From the NCBI GenBank assembly GCA_913043255.1, contig CAJWLK010000014.1:1-43995 (forward strand): a stretch of 43,995 bases of DNA, written 5' to 3'. The stretch comes from an uncultured Gemmatimonadota bacterium (GTDB lineage Bacteria > Gemmatimonadota > Gemmatimonadetes > Palauibacterales > Palauibacteraceae). The stretch's first letter is position 1, and every line of letters begins with the position of its first letter. This document shows, one piece after another, positions 28,564-37,520 of this stretch. The notes under the pieces are model-generated. The model worked only from the letters and a program-made list of their open reading frames with translations, was not told the origin of the DNA and did not search any database. The translations under genes were made by a program, and so were the position numbers.

Positions 28564-28915
28564 GAAGAAGGGACGTGAACTCGGGCGAACACGGAGTCAT
28601 AAGAAAGCAATGCTCCGAAATATGGTGACGAGTCTTATTATTCATGAACGAGTTCGAACAACTGAAGCTAAGGCAAAAGAGTTGAGGCCTTTCGCAGAGC
28701 GATTGATTACGCTGGCTAAAAAGGGTGACTTGCATAGTCGCCGACTCGCTGGCCGTCAGATTGCGGACAGTGAAGCGTTGCGGAAGCTCTTCGATCATAT
28801 TGGACCGCGTTTTGAAACGCGGCCGGGTGGATATACGCGGATTCTCAAGCTAGGTGCCCGGAAGGGTGACGGTGCCGAGTTGGCACTTATCGAGCTTACT
28901 GAGAATGGTGCTTGA
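28553..28915 (+). CDS. rplQ: 50S ribosomal protein L17
   Basis: 120 aa from ATG 28553, giving [20 protein letters not shown], the family start. GTG 28547 and ATG 28550 are in frame but give extra methionines. It is located by the exit tunnel. The C-terminal [26 protein letters not shown] is typical. Overlaps rpoA by 11 nt, and closes the conserved alpha-operon order. Confidence 0.97.
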   Translation: MRHRKKGRELGRTRSHKKAMLRNMVTSLIIHERVRTTEAKAKELRPFAERLITLAKKGDLHSRRLAGRQIADSEALRKLFDHIGPRFETRPGGYTRILKLGARKGDGAELALIELTENGA

Positions 28916-28935
28916 GGGACCAGGAGAGGAGAGAC

Positions 28936-29439
28936 ATGTCCAACAGAGCTGAAGGTGGGCTGCGAGCCATACTGACCATAGTAGCACTGGGTTCTATCGT
29001 CACCTTGATGTGGTGGTTGAACCAGCAGTCTCAACAGATTGAAGAGGAACGCGCAGCTATCGCTGCTGCAGCAGCCGAGGCAGTACGTGATTGGAATGCC
29101 GGTGATCTTCTGACAGATCCTCGAGGTGCTGTGGGTCGCCGCGTTGTTATCGATGAGATCACTATCGCCTCTGGACTTGGAGAGGGCGCTTTCTCCGTAG
29201 CGTTAAGCGACGCTGTCACATATCCCGTGTTGATGGAGTCAGACCCTATTCAACGGCTTCGGATGGCTAATATCACAATCTACGGTGGTGACAACATTTA
29301 CGTGTCTGGACAGGTATATACGTTCAACGACTCAATTAGCGCGGTGTGGGTCGATCAGGGTGCCGTCAACGAGGGAATGGGAGATCAGATCCCTGTGTCT
29401 CCCACTTTTCTGTTAGCAGATTCAGTTTTGGTTCGTTGA
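28936..29439 (+). CDS. Unrecognised single-pass membrane protein in the ribosomal cluster
   Basis: 167 aa from ATG 28936 behind an excellent AGGAGAGGAG (28922-28931), so it is almost certainly translated. A short basic N-terminus precedes one hydrophobic segment (about residues 9-28). Then comes a Gln/Glu/Ala-rich stretch (about 29-50), likely an alpha-helical or short coiled-coil stalk. A beta-rich domain of about 110 residues follows, with no cysteines or catalytic motif I recognise. The orientation would place the domain outside the cytoplasm. It sits between rplQ and rpmB, 20 nt and 7 nt from its neighbours. I cannot assign a family; an OB-like fold is conceivable, as in small periplasmic stress proteins, but this is a guess. 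Confidence 0.85.
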   Translation: MSNRAEGGLRAILTIVALGSIVTLMWWLNQQSQQIEEERAAIAAAAAEAVRDWNAGDLLTDPRGAVGRRVVIDEITIASGLGEGAFSVALSDAVTYPVLMESDPIQRLRMANITIYGGDNIYVSGQVYTFNDSISAVWVDQGAVNEGMGDQIPVSPTFLLADSVLVR

Positions 29440-29446
29440 CCTGATC

Positions 29447-29638
29447 ATGGCTAAATTCTGCTACGTATGCGGTAAAGGCCCTGCCACAGGCAATCGGGTC
29501 AGCCATGCGCATAACAAGAGCAAACGACGTTTCATGCCGAATCTGCAACGCGTAAAAATCCTTGAAGATTCGGTGCGGCGACGTGTGCGCGTATGTACGC
29601 GCTGTCTCAAGGCGGGAAAAGTTGTAAAAGCGTCCTGA
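29447..29638 (+). CDS. rpmB: 50S ribosomal protein L28, zinc-binding type
   Basis: 63 aa, normal. [20 protein letters not shown] contains the first CxxC, and CTRC near residue 50 the second, the zinc (C+) form. [14 protein letters not shown] is the conserved middle. ATG 29447 lies 7 nt after the unknown membrane gene, so they are probably co-expressed. In many genomes rpmB lies elsewhere; here it is not next to rpmG. Confidence 0.97.
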   Translation: MAKFCYVCGKGPATGNRVSHAHNKSKRRFMPNLQRVKILEDSVRRRVRVCTRCLKAGKVVKAS

Positions 29639-29665
29639 GGACGCTGCCCCTTAGGCCTGGTTGGT

Positions 29666-29694
29666 GACCGGCGGCGTTTATGACGTGGCCGGTC
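29666..29694 (+). terminator. GC-rich hairpin between rpmB and hemD, possible weak terminator
   Basis: GACCGGC at 29666-29672 pairs perfectly with GCCGGTC at 29688-29694. An inner CGT/ACG helix is separated by a two-base internal loop on each side. It lies in the 75-nt gap after the last ribosomal protein gene. There is no downstream T-tract, so termination would be partial or need Rho. It marks a plausible boundary between the ribosomal and haem genes. Confidence 0.4.
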
Positions 29695-29713
29695 GTGTCA
29701 TGTAGGTGATTCA

Positions 29714-30496
29714 GTGATCGAGCATTCTCCACTCCGCGGACAGCAGATTCTGGTTACACGACCGGTGCCGCAGGCAACCCCTTTATGCAATGCTTTCGAG
29801 CGTGTTGGTGCAACTGTAACGGTCTTACCGACGATTCAAATCGGCCCCCCGACTGATTTGAGCTATCTTGTCAAGGCAGTTCGAAAACTATCTTCTTACG
29901 ATTGGGTAGTTGTATCTAGTGTGAATGGAGTCCAGGGGTTGGCGAAGATACTGGAAGCAGAAGGTTGTTGGGGAATGTTTTCCAAAGCTCGTATAGCGGC
30001 AGTTGGTTCTGTGACAGCTGATGCGGTTCTGGCTTTAGGGTGTGCAGAATGTTTGGTTCCAGAAGTTTTTCGAGGAGAGGCCTTGGCCGACGCTATTTTG
30101 GAAGCAACTCCGCAGGAGGAACACTCCGGAATGCGAATCCTCATCGTGCAGGCCGAAATTGCACGCCAAGTGTTGTTTGAACGTTTGAGCCAGGCAGGAG
30201 CTCTAGTTGACGTCGCCCCAGCTTACTCGACGATGATAAATTGGTCTGTCCAGGACACACTCCTAGACTTCATAGAGGTTGGGGCACCCGATTGGCTCAC
30301 TTTCACTGCGGCTTCAACGGTAAACGCTTTTGTGGAACTCGTAGGTCCCCAAACTGGAGGTGCGTTAGTGGCGGCCATTAGTCCTGTAACTGCTTCCGCA
30401 GTTGTCGAAGTGGGGCTTCCTGTACACTCCATTGCAGTAGAACATACTTCAACAGGTCTGGTCGAAGCTCTGATTCAGGCGGTCTCAGTATCATGA
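29714..30496 (+). CDS. hemD: Uroporphyrinogen-III synthase
   Basis: 260 aa from GTG 29714, with GTAGGTG upstream. It closes hydroxymethylbilane to uroporphyrinogen III. HemD is poorly conserved, but the signature pieces are present: N-terminal GQQILVTRPVPQATPL, WVVVSSVNGVQGL, IAAVGSVTADAV (about residues 94-105), and C-terminal LTFTAASTVNAFVELVG plus AAISPVTASAVVEVGL. The 4-nt overlap with hemB strongly supports the assignment. hemA, hemL and hemC are not in the window. Confidence 0.92.
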   Translation: MIEHSPLRGQQILVTRPVPQATPLCNAFERVGATVTVLPTIQIGPPTDLSYLVKAVRKLSSYDWVVVSSVNGVQGLAKILEAEGCWGMFSKARIAAVGSVTADAVLALGCAECLVPEVFRGEALADAILEATPQEEHSGMRILIVQAEIARQVLFERLSQAGALVDVAPAYSTMINWSVQDTLLDFIEVGAPDWLTFTAASTVNAFVELVGPQTGGALVAAISPVTASAVVEVGLPVHSIAVEHTSTGLVEALIQAVSVS

Positions 30497-31479
30497 ATCA
30501 CGCGTCCTTCCCTGTGACTCGCCTTCGTCGACTCCGGCACACCGCGACATTACGAGAACTAACGCGCGAGACTCGCCTCGAGATCTCCGACTTGGTTTAC
30601 CCTATGTTTGTTGATGATTGTGAAACTCTCCGGCAGCCAATTGAATCAATGCCTGGGATTGACCGTATGAGTGTGCAGGAAGCCTTAGTGGAGGCGAAAT
30701 TGGCCTGGGCTGAAGGCATACGGGCTGTTCTCTTGTTTGGAATACCTCGTTCGAAGGATGCAAACGGATCCCAAGCGGATCACCCTGATGGTGTTATTCA
30801 GAGAATCACAGCAGAGATTAAATCTGTCTTGCCTGATTTAGCGGTAATTACTGATGTATGTCTTTGTGAATACACAGACCACGGACACTGCGGAATCTTA
30901 GACGGGAATGATGTAGCAAATGATACGACGCTTGAGAGGCTTGCCAAGCAAGCTGTGAGTCACGCAGAGGCGGGTGCAGACATTGTTGCCCCATCAGATA
31001 TGATGGATGGACGGGTCGGTGCAATCCGGACTGCCCTTGATGATTTCGGGTTCCAAAAGACTGCGATTCTATCTTATGCAGCGAAGTATGCGAGCACGTT
31101 CTACGGTCCATTTCGGGATGCCGCTGATTCGACTCCCGCATTTGGAGATCGTCGTTCATACCAGATGGACCCGAGAAATTCAGACGAGGCTCTGCGCGAA
31201 GTTGCGCTCGACCTTGAAGAGGGTGCCGATATCGTGATGGTCAAGCCGGCGCTGCCTAGTCTTGATGTTGTAAAGCGAGTAAAAGACTGTTTTGGGGTGC
31301 CCACAGCCGCTTACCAGGTGAGCGGAGAATACACGATGATCGAAGCTGCGGGAGCTAATGGCTGGTTGGATGCTGAGGCAGCCCACCTAGAGGCAGTTTA
31401 TGCGATTCGCCGGGCAGGCGCGGATATCATAGTTACCTATGCGGCGCGTAAACTCGCACGCGCCCTTGCGGACCGTTGA
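30493..31479 (+). CDS. hemB: Porphobilinogen synthase (delta-aminolevulinate dehydratase), zinc type
   Basis: 328 aa, the family length. Condenses two 5-aminolevulinate molecules to porphobilinogen. The zinc site DVCLCEYTDHGHCG has Cys 123, 125 and 133, so this is the zinc-dependent form. The active-site lysines are Lys198 (SYAAKYAS) and Lys251 (VMVKPALPSLD). ATG 30493 overlaps the hemD stop by 4 nt. Confidence 0.98.
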   Translation: MNHASFPVTRLRRLRHTATLRELTRETRLEISDLVYPMFVDDCETLRQPIESMPGIDRMSVQEALVEAKLAWAEGIRAVLLFGIPRSKDANGSQADHPDGVIQRITAEIKSVLPDLAVITDVCLCEYTDHGHCGILDGNDVANDTTLERLAKQAVSHAEAGADIVAPSDMMDGRVGAIRTALDDFGFQKTAILSYAAKYASTFYGPFRDAADSTPAFGDRRSYQMDPRNSDEALREVALDLEEGADIVMVKPALPSLDVVKRVKDCFGVPTAAYQVSGEYTMIEAAGANGWLDAEAAHLEAVYAIRRAGADIIVTYAARKLARALADR

Positions 31480-31483
31480 AAAA

Positions 31484-32446
31484 TTGAGGGTTTTGGTCAC
31501 CGGTGCGGATGGTTTTGTAGGACAGCATCTAATTTCCCACCTCTTAACCGCAGGGCATGAGATTACTGGTGCCGTGCTGTCAGATTTACCACGACGCGGG
31601 ACGTTGAGTGATTCTGAACGTGCAGGTGTCGTGTGGTTCGGTGTGGATATGCGGGACTCAGATAGGCTCCAAAGCCTGGCTAGAGAGGCTCGACCGGAAT
31701 GCGTGTTTCACCTCGCAGGAGTCTCATCGAGGGCTGAGGCTCAAACAGCATATACTGAGGCACTGGCAGTCAATTCACAGGGAACTTTTCAGTTGCTTTG
31801 GTCGCTTGCTGATGCAGGATTGGCGGATGCTCGCGTTATCATAGCTGGATCGGCCGAAGTATATGGAATGGGAGGGCAGGGTAGAATTACAGAGACTGCT
31901 GCGCTTCACCCCAATAGCGCCTATGGCATCTCCAAGGCAGCGCAGGACGTGGTTGCCCGTGCAACCTCAGAAGCGTTGGAACTGGATGTTCGCGTGGCTC
32001 GATTTTTTCCGCTCGTTGGACCAGGTCAGCGAGACGTATTCGCTCTTCCGAGTTTCTGCCGTCGCGCGTTCCGTATAAAACGAGGAGGTGTTGATTCCAC
32101 CATGCACGTCGGGAATTTAGATGTATACCGTGATTTCACGGATGTGCGAGATGGAATCATGGCGATGGCACGTTTGGCGGACTTGGACCAAGTCCGCCAC
32201 CGGGTCTATAACATTTGCTGTGGTGAACCGACTTCGGTCCGGCAATTACTACAATTGGTATTTGATATTGCTGGAATCGCTCCCGATATCGTCATGGACA
32301 AAGAGCTAATCCGAGCAGACGAGCCAGAACAGATTGTGGGTGACCCCAGTAGAATCGAAGAAGAGACCGGTTGGCAGGCAGAACTCGATTTGCGAAGGAC
32401 GGTAGACGATACCTTCCACTGGATGACTCAATTCAGGCCCACGTGA
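31484..32446 (+). CDS. NAD(P)-dependent SDR, GDP-4-dehydro-6-deoxymannose reductase-like
   Basis: 320 aa from TTG 31484, which gives LRVLVTGADGFVGQHL with the Rossmann glycine motif directly at the N-terminus. ATG 31439 is in frame but would overlap hemB by 41 nt; neither has a good Shine-Dalgarno. Extended SDR with Tyr147-x3-Lys151. The NLDVYRDFTDVRDGI segment, followed by YNICCGEPTSVRQLL and a late GDPSRIEEETGWQ, is the pattern of Rmd, which makes GDP-rhamnose from the GDP-mannose 4,6-dehydratase product. The dehydratase itself is not in the window, so the substrate is inferred. Confidence 0.75.
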   Translation: MRVLVTGADGFVGQHLISHLLTAGHEITGAVLSDLPRRGTLSDSERAGVVWFGVDMRDSDRLQSLAREARPECVFHLAGVSSRAEAQTAYTEALAVNSQGTFQLLWSLADAGLADARVIIAGSAEVYGMGGQGRITETAALHPNSAYGISKAAQDVVARATSEALELDVRVARFFPLVGPGQRDVFALPSFCRRAFRIKRGGVDSTMHVGNLDVYRDFTDVRDGIMAMARLADLDQVRHRVYNICCGEPTSVRQLLQLVFDIAGIAPDIVMDKELIRADEPEQIVGDPSRIEEETGWQAELDLRRTVDDTFHWMTQFRPT

Positions 32447-32504
32447 CATAATTCAAAGAAACCTGCTGTTGCTTGATAACGGCAGATTAGGAACGGAGAC
32501 TGTG

Positions 32505-33887
32505 ATGGAAGTGACGGTAATCGGCACAGGATATGTGGGACTTGTCGTCGGATCTTGCCTAGCAGAAGGTGGGAACCGTGTGACCTGTGTTGACATTGAC
32601 GTCGATAAGATTGCGCGGCTTAACTCTGGTGAGATTTCGATTTACGAGCCAGGTCTCGACCGACTTGTCTCACACAATCTTGCATCGGGACGGTTGCGTT
32701 TCACCACAGATGTTGGGGAAGGGGTTCGCACTGCAGATGCTATCTTCATAGCTGTCGGCACACCACCTGGGGAAGATGGGTCGGCTAACCTTGCTTTTGT
32801 GTTGGAGGCTGCCCGTACCATCGGAGACCATATTCGACCAAACACCGTAGTCATCATGAAGAGTACCGTACCTGTGGGGACAAGCGAGATGGTACGATCT
32901 GAAATTGCTTCGCGAACTGATACACCTTTCTACGTCTGCTCTAATCCCGAGTTTTTGAAAGAAGGTGATGCTGTCGGAGACTTCATGTATCCCGACCGTG
33001 TTGTGTGCGGAGTGGATGCTGACGAGACTCGCAGTCGGATGGAAGAAATCTATGAGCCATTTGTTCGCTCGGGAAACCCTTTCATTTTCATGGATATTGC
33101 GTCAGCTGAGATGACGAAATACGCGGCAAACTCAATGCTTGCGACTCGAATAAGCTTCATGAATCAGATTGCGGAATTGTGTGAGCGAACTGGAGCTGAC
33201 GTGGAAATGGTGCGTCGTGGAATCGGATCTGATAAGAGAATCGGTCCTTCCTTCCTATATGCTGGCACGGGATATGGTGGCAGTTGTTTTCCAAAGGATA
33301 TCCAGGCATTGATGCAGACCGCTGACGATTTTGGGGTGGATCTTAAAGTGCTGCGGGCTGTGCACGAATCAAACGATCGGCAAAAGACCGTTCTCATTCG
33401 TAAGATTCAGAGCCGCTTTGGAGATGATTTGTCTGGCATGCACTTCTCTGTATGGGGTCTTGCATTTAAGCCGGAAACAGATGATATGCGGGCGGCGCCC
33501 TCTCTCACTGTCATAAATGCGCTGCTCGAATCGGGGGCGACTGTGTGTGCTCATGACCCCGTAGCAATGAATGTGGCCCGTGAATTTCACCTTAAGAACA
33601 CCATCGATTATGGCAAGGATGAGTACGAAACGCTTATTGGCTCCGATGGGCTCATTATTACGACAGAGTGGCTCCAGTATCGTCGCCCGGATTGGTCGGT
33701 TGTGAGCAAACATATGGCACGAAAGATCATTTTTGATGGCCGCAATATTTTTGACCCTCTGCGAATGGAAGCCCTTGGCTTCGAGTATTATTCGATCGGT
33801 CGTTATCAGGTGGGTTCCATTGGCCAGCGCGCCAGGTCTGACATCAATGATGGATCATCAAACTCCTCGAGATCTAACGGCGGATGA
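32505..33887 (+). CDS. ugd: UDP-glucose 6-dehydrogenase
   Basis: 460 aa from ATG 32505, with GGAG six bases upstream (a TTG at 32469 is rejected because [13 protein letters not shown] is the family start). Oxidises UDP-glucose to UDP-glucuronate with two NAD. The Rossmann motif is at the N-terminus, the catalytic Cys261 is in [10 protein letters not shown], and the C-terminal UDP-binding domain contains [17 protein letters not shown]. The Ser/Asn/Gly-rich tail is non-conserved. Its last 4 nt overlap the next gene, which uses its product. Confidence 0.96.
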   Translation: MEVTVIGTGYVGLVVGSCLAEGGNRVTCVDIDVDKIARLNSGEISIYEPGLDRLVSHNLASGRLRFTTDVGEGVRTADAIFIAVGTPPGEDGSANLAFVLEAARTIGDHIRPNTVVIMKSTVPVGTSEMVRSEIASRTDTPFYVCSNPEFLKEGDAVGDFMYPDRVVCGVDADETRSRMEEIYEPFVRSGNPFIFMDIASAEMTKYAANSMLATRISFMNQIAELCERTGADVEMVRRGIGSDKRIGPSFLYAGTGYGGSCFPKDIQALMQTADDFGVDLKVLRAVHESNDRQKTVLIRKIQSRFGDDLSGMHFSVWGLAFKPETDDMRAAPSLTVINALLESGATVCAHDPVAMNVAREFHLKNTIDYGKDEYETLIGSDGLIITTEWLQYRRPDWSVVSKHMARKIIFDGRNIFDPLRMEALGFEYYSIGRYQVGSIGQRARSDINDGSSNSSRSNGG

Positions 33888-34852
33888 GGGTTCTTGTTAC
33901 GGGGGCCGCCGGATTTCTTGGTTCGCATCTGACAGATCGCCTTCTGCAAGAAGGTTTCAGTGTTCTGGGCATGGATAACCTGATCACGGGCTCGTTGGAA
34001 AACATCGCCCACTTAGAAAATGAGCCACATTTTGATTTCATCGAACATGATGTTAGCAAATACATAGACGTCCCAGGTGGATTGGACGGTATTTTCCACT
34101 TCGCATCACCTGCGAGCCCTATCGACTATTTGGAGTTGCCGATCCAGACGCTCAAGGTTGGGGCTCTCGGAACACATAACGCCTTAGGGCTGGCAAAAGC
34201 GAAAGATGCTCGACTCCTACTCGCGTCCACCTCAGAAGTGTATGGTGATCCATTAGTCCACCCGCAACCCGAGTCCTACTGGGGAAACGTAAACCCAATT
34301 GGGCCGCGTGGTGTCTACGATGAGGCGAAACGTTTCGCCGAGGCCATCACGATGGCTTATCATCGCTGTCACGGGGTTGACACTCGCATCGCTCGAATCT
34401 TCAATACTTACGGGTCGCGGATGCGTCCTAATGATGGTCGCGTCGTTTCCAATTTCATCGTACAGGCCCTGAGTGGCGAACCCATTACGGTCTACGGCGA
34501 TGGCTCTCAATCTAGAAGTTTTTGTTATGTGTCAGACCTTATTGAAGGTATTTGGCGTCTTTTTAATGCTGACATTCATAATCCGGTTAACGTGGGAAAT
34601 CCGGATGAGTATACGATCCGGCAGCTGGCCGATGTCGTTCTAGCCGCAACTAGCTCTGGGTCTAAGTTGGAAGCCATGCCTCTACCAATTGATGACCCTA
34701 TGGTGCGGAAGCCGGACATATCGCTTGCTGCTTCGGTGTTAGACTGGAAGCCTGAGGTGGTGCTAGAGGTCGGTTTGGGGCACACGATCGCGTATTTTCA
34801 GGAATTACAGGCTCGGGGTGCATTGAAAACGTCTCCGGAATCAACTGGTTGA
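33884..34852 (+). CDS. uxs: UDP-glucuronate decarboxylase (UDP-xylose synthase)
   Basis: 322 aa. SDR that converts UDP-glucuronate to UDP-xylose. [14 protein letters not shown] is the NAD-binding motif. [31 protein letters not shown], and [19 protein letters not shown] with Tyr145 and Lys149 are highly characteristic of the UXS family. The start overlaps ugd by 4 nt (ATGA), so the two enzymes form a coupled two-step route from UDP-glucose to UDP-xylose. Confidence 0.93.
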   Translation: MRVLVTGAAGFLGSHLTDRLLQEGFSVLGMDNLITGSLENIAHLENEPHFDFIEHDVSKYIDVPGGLDGIFHFASPASPIDYLELPIQTLKVGALGTHNALGLAKAKDARLLLASTSEVYGDPLVHPQPESYWGNVNPIGPRGVYDEAKRFAEAITMAYHRCHGVDTRIARIFNTYGSRMRPNDGRVVSNFIVQALSGEPITVYGDGSQSRSFCYVSDLIEGIWRLFNADIHNPVNVGNPDEYTIRQLADVVLAATSSGSKLEAMPLPIDDPMVRKPDISLAASVLDWKPEVVLEVGLGHTIAYFQELQARGALKTSPESTG

Positions 34853-34880
34853 GGTTTCTCTGACAGATTTAGGAGGGTGC

Positions 34881-35750
34881 GTGGACGAACTGAGTGGCGT
34901 TCAGGTCTCAGTCGTCATGCCTATATACAACGAGGCAGAGACACTTGAAATAATCGTTCGGAGGGTAAAAGAAGTTGCCCCAGATTTCGAACTGGTGGCC
35001 ATTGACGATGGCTCTTCTGACGAGTCTGCGACTATCCTGGCTGAACTCGCCGCCAAAGGACTGGTGGACAAGGCTTTGGCCCACGAGAAGAATTTTGGGA
35101 AGGGAGCCGCCTTGTCTTCAGGATTTCAAGTTGCCACGGGTGACATCATCATTGTACAGGACGCTGACCTGGAGTACGATCCGGTCGAATACCCCAGGCT
35201 TATCGATCCTATCATCGCTGGAAAAGCTGATGTCGTATATGGGTCGCGCTTTATGGGTGGGCGACCTCACCGGGTGCTCTATTTCTGGCATCACGTTGGG
35301 AATCGTCTCCTTACTATTCTGTCTAACATGGTTACGAATGTGAATCTGACGGATATGGAGACATGTTATAAGTGCTTTCGAAAAGAGGTTCTCAATCAAC
35401 TTACGATTGAAGAGCGCGCGTTTGGTGTAGAACCAGAAGTTACGGCTAAGATCGCATTAGGTGGTTGGAGGCTTTACGAAGTAGGGATCTCTTACGCCGG
35501 TCGAACGTATGCAGAGGGGAAGAAGATCACCTGGCGCGACGGCCTATCCGCCATACGATGTATCATTAAGTATGGTTTATTCCGTCGCTGGACAAAGAAG
35601 GGGATTCCGAGGGCTAATGCTGCTCTACTCAGAAATGATTATGAGGTTGGTTGGTCGTCTGTGCCGGACCGCACCTCTACGCTGTCGAGTGCTACTGATC
35701 CGCTGGCAACTCAAAAAGATGTCGCGCCGGTCGAGCTTCAGGAGCCCTGA
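34881..35750 (+). CDS. GT2 glycosyltransferase, polyprenyl-phosphate mannosyl/glucosyltransferase-like
   Basis: 289 aa from GTG 34881 behind AGGAGGGT. Family-2 GT-A fold: [14 protein letters not shown] opens the domain, Asp42-Asp43 bind the nucleotide sugar, and QDADLEYDP has the metal-binding Asp94 and Asp96. The [11 protein letters not shown] and CYKCFRKEV segments resemble dolichol/undecaprenyl-phosphate mannosyl or glucosyl transferases. No C-terminal membrane helices are obvious, unlike GtrB/ArnC, so it is probably membrane-associated only. Donor may be a nucleotide sugar made upstream, but that is inferred from neighbourhood. Confidence 0.88.
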   Translation: MDELSGVQVSVVMPIYNEAETLEIIVRRVKEVAPDFELVAIDDGSSDESATILAELAAKGLVDKALAHEKNFGKGAALSSGFQVATGDIIIVQDADLEYDPVEYPRLIDPIIAGKADVVYGSRFMGGRPHRVLYFWHHVGNRLLTILSNMVTNVNLTDMETCYKCFRKEVLNQLTIEERAFGVEPEVTAKIALGGWRLYEVGISYAGRTYAEGKKITWRDGLSAIRCIIKYGLFRRWTKKGIPRANAALLRNDYEVGWSSVPDRTSTLSSATDPLATQKDVAPVELQEP

Positions 35751-35787
35751 GCCGTTTCGGGGGAATACTACGCCAGAGAGAAATCGA

Positions 35788-36702
35788 TTGTCGCTATTGA
35801 CCCGATACTCAATGTGGTTGCTCTTGGTCTTCAGTGTCGCTACTGCTGGTTGTGAGGATCCGGCATCCCGGTCTGTGACACGGGGAGATCGGCTTTTGGC
35901 TGTAGGTGACACGGAGGAGGCGATCGCAGAATACAAGCTGGCCCAACGCCTACGGGGCGAGACAAATGAACTCCTACTCCGACTGGGTCACGCATACTCA
36001 TTGGGCGGAAACGTAAACGAAGCCTTGGGCTATTTTGAGAAGGTCGTTGAGCGAGATACGGGGGTCCGCCACCAAGTGGCGTCAGATCTTGTGGCCCTGG
36101 CGGTTGAAGCTCGGGGCCGCGGTGCAACGGAGAACATGGTGGGTTCACTTGAACCTCTGATGGCCTGGGGTTTTGGTTATGTTCCACCAGATCTCCAGCG
36201 TTCACTTGCTAGGGGATACGCGAATGACGGTGACTATGTTCAGGCACTCTCCCTCTATTTGGCATTGCTCCAAGATGAAACAAAACCGGCAGCGGAAGAT
36301 CTCTACCGGACAGGCAGAGCCTACAAAGAATTAGGTGGTTGTGACCGCGCACTGCCGTACTTGGAGCGATACGTTGACCAGGTGAGACGTGGAGATGAAA
36401 ACCGCGATGCGGCTCGTTGGCACTATGGAGATTGTCTTTTTCTGTCCGCGGATGAAGATCGTACATCTGGGCGACCGGATGAAGCGCTTGGCAAGCTCGA
36501 CAAGATGGTCGAACTTGGCGTGCCTCGGAGTTATATGGATGAGGCACACTTCTTTCGTGGCGAAATGATGCTTTCCAGCGGGAACACAGAAGAAGCGTTG
36601 CTCGCTTATGCTCTCGTTCTTGAACTAAACCCGACGAGAACTGGGTCGCTTGTGCGCCGTGCTGAAGAGCGAATCAGACAGATTCGGTTCGGTTTCGATT
36701 GA
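35788..36702 (+). CDS. TPR-repeat probable lipoprotein
   Basis: 304 aa from TTG 35788, chosen because it gives an N-terminal Arg, a hydrophobic segment and then VATAGC, a lipobox-like end (the -3 position is not ideal). ATG 35719 is the alternative but overlaps the glycosyltransferase in another frame. After the signal, at least four TPR-like helix pairs are visible, for example GDRLLAVGDTEEAIAEYKLAQ (about residues 30-50) and the block ending ALLAYALVLELNP near the C-terminus. Likely a periplasm-facing scaffold. It overlaps the BamD-like gene by 4 nt, suggesting a shared function in outer-membrane assembly. Confidence 0.75.
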   Translation: MSLLTRYSMWLLLVFSVATAGCEDPASRSVTRGDRLLAVGDTEEAIAEYKLAQRLRGETNELLLRLGHAYSLGGNVNEALGYFEKVVERDTGVRHQVASDLVALAVEARGRGATENMVGSLEPLMAWGFGYVPPDLQRSLARGYANDGDYVQALSLYLALLQDETKPAAEDLYRTGRAYKELGGCDRALPYLERYVDQVRRGDENRDAARWHYGDCLFLSADEDRTSGRPDEALGKLDKMVELGVPRSYMDEAHFFRGEMMLSSGNTEEALLAYALVLELNPTRTGSLVRRAEERIRQIRFGFD

Positions 36703-37520
36703 CTAGTCTTGGCGTGAGACTCCTTGTGACGGTCGTCCTTATGATGACCGCATGTTCCAGTGCAGGACCACCGGGTGATTTAGAGCCTCCCGATCTATTC
36801 GCGTGGTCACAAGAAAAGTTTGAAATGGAAGAATTTGAGTCTGCGTCTGTTGGTTTTCTTGCGTACATGATTCGCGATCCTCTCAGTCCTTTGGTTGATA
36901 GCGCGCAGTATATGGCCGCGGAGGCTCAGTTGCGCGATGGGGAGGCACTTGAGGCTATACAAGAATTTCGTCAGCTATCTTCGGGACGACCTAACAGCCC
37001 GATGGCAGACGATGCCCAATACGGAGCGTGTAAGGCGTATCTGGCCGCCTCTCCAGAGGTGTCGCTTTCACAGGAGTTCACTCGCCTTGCCCTAGAAGAG
37101 TGTCAGCGTTTATTACAATTTTTCCCTGCAACTCCTTTTCGATCTGAGGCAGAAAAAATAATTGCAGCGGCCCGTGCAAAACTTTCGCGACAGAGTTATG
37201 AGATCGGGAAATATTATCAGAAACGAGAATTGCTGGAGTCAGCAATTGTTTACTACGAAAAATCTCTTGCTGAAGGACCATCTGACGCTTTTTTGCCAGA
37301 CCTTCTCGAGCGTTTATACCGGAGCTATAGCACAGTTGGGTTTGACACCGAAGCAGTGTCAATTCGCGAGAGGCTGGTGAGCGAATTTCCTGATAGTGAA
37401 GAGGCTCATAAGGTCCGTGAAGCTGGGATAGATCCGCTTGAAGAAATCGTGGAATATGAAGGCTCGCTAGATTTCGTTCGGTCATTTAGATGTTCGCTCG
37501 GTCCTTGTCCTCCCGGTTAA
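36699..37520 (+). CDS. bamD: BamD/YfiO-like outer-membrane assembly lipoprotein
   Basis: 273 aa from TTG 36699, overlapping the preceding stop by 4 nt. Signal peptide with lipobox LMMTAC, so lipidation would be at Cys19 or nearby. TPR-like repeats follow: WSQEKFEMEEFESASVGFL, then SAQYMAAEAQLRDGEALEAI and SPMADDAQYGACKAYL, the BamD repeat pattern in which the motif SP.A..A.Y occurs. BamD is the essential partner of BamA in beta-barrel insertion. Assignment is by repeat style and size, not by close identity. nadD starts inside its 3' end. Confidence 0.8.
   Translation: MTSLGVRLLVTVVLMMTACSSAGPPGDLEPPDLFAWSQEKFEMEEFESASVGFLAYMIRDPLSPLVDSAQYMAAEAQLRDGEALEAIQEFRQLSSGRPNSPMADDAQYGACKAYLAASPEVSLSQEFTRLALEECQRLLQFFPATPFRSEAEKIIAAARAKLSRQSYEIGKYYQKRELLESAIVYYEKSLAEGPSDAFLPDLLERLYRSYSTVGFDTEAVSIRERLVSEFPDSEEAHKVREAGIDPLEEIVEYEGSLDFVRSFRCSLGPCPPG

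Noticed and set aside
28052..28798. Minus-strand open frame of 248 codons across rpoA-rplQ
   Set aside because: Antisense to conserved genes and with shadow-frame composition.
35509..35787. N-terminal extension of the TPR protein overlapping the glycosyltransferase
   Set aside because: It would add about 93 residues inside the preceding gene. The signal-peptide-like segment beginning near 35788 makes the short form more likely.
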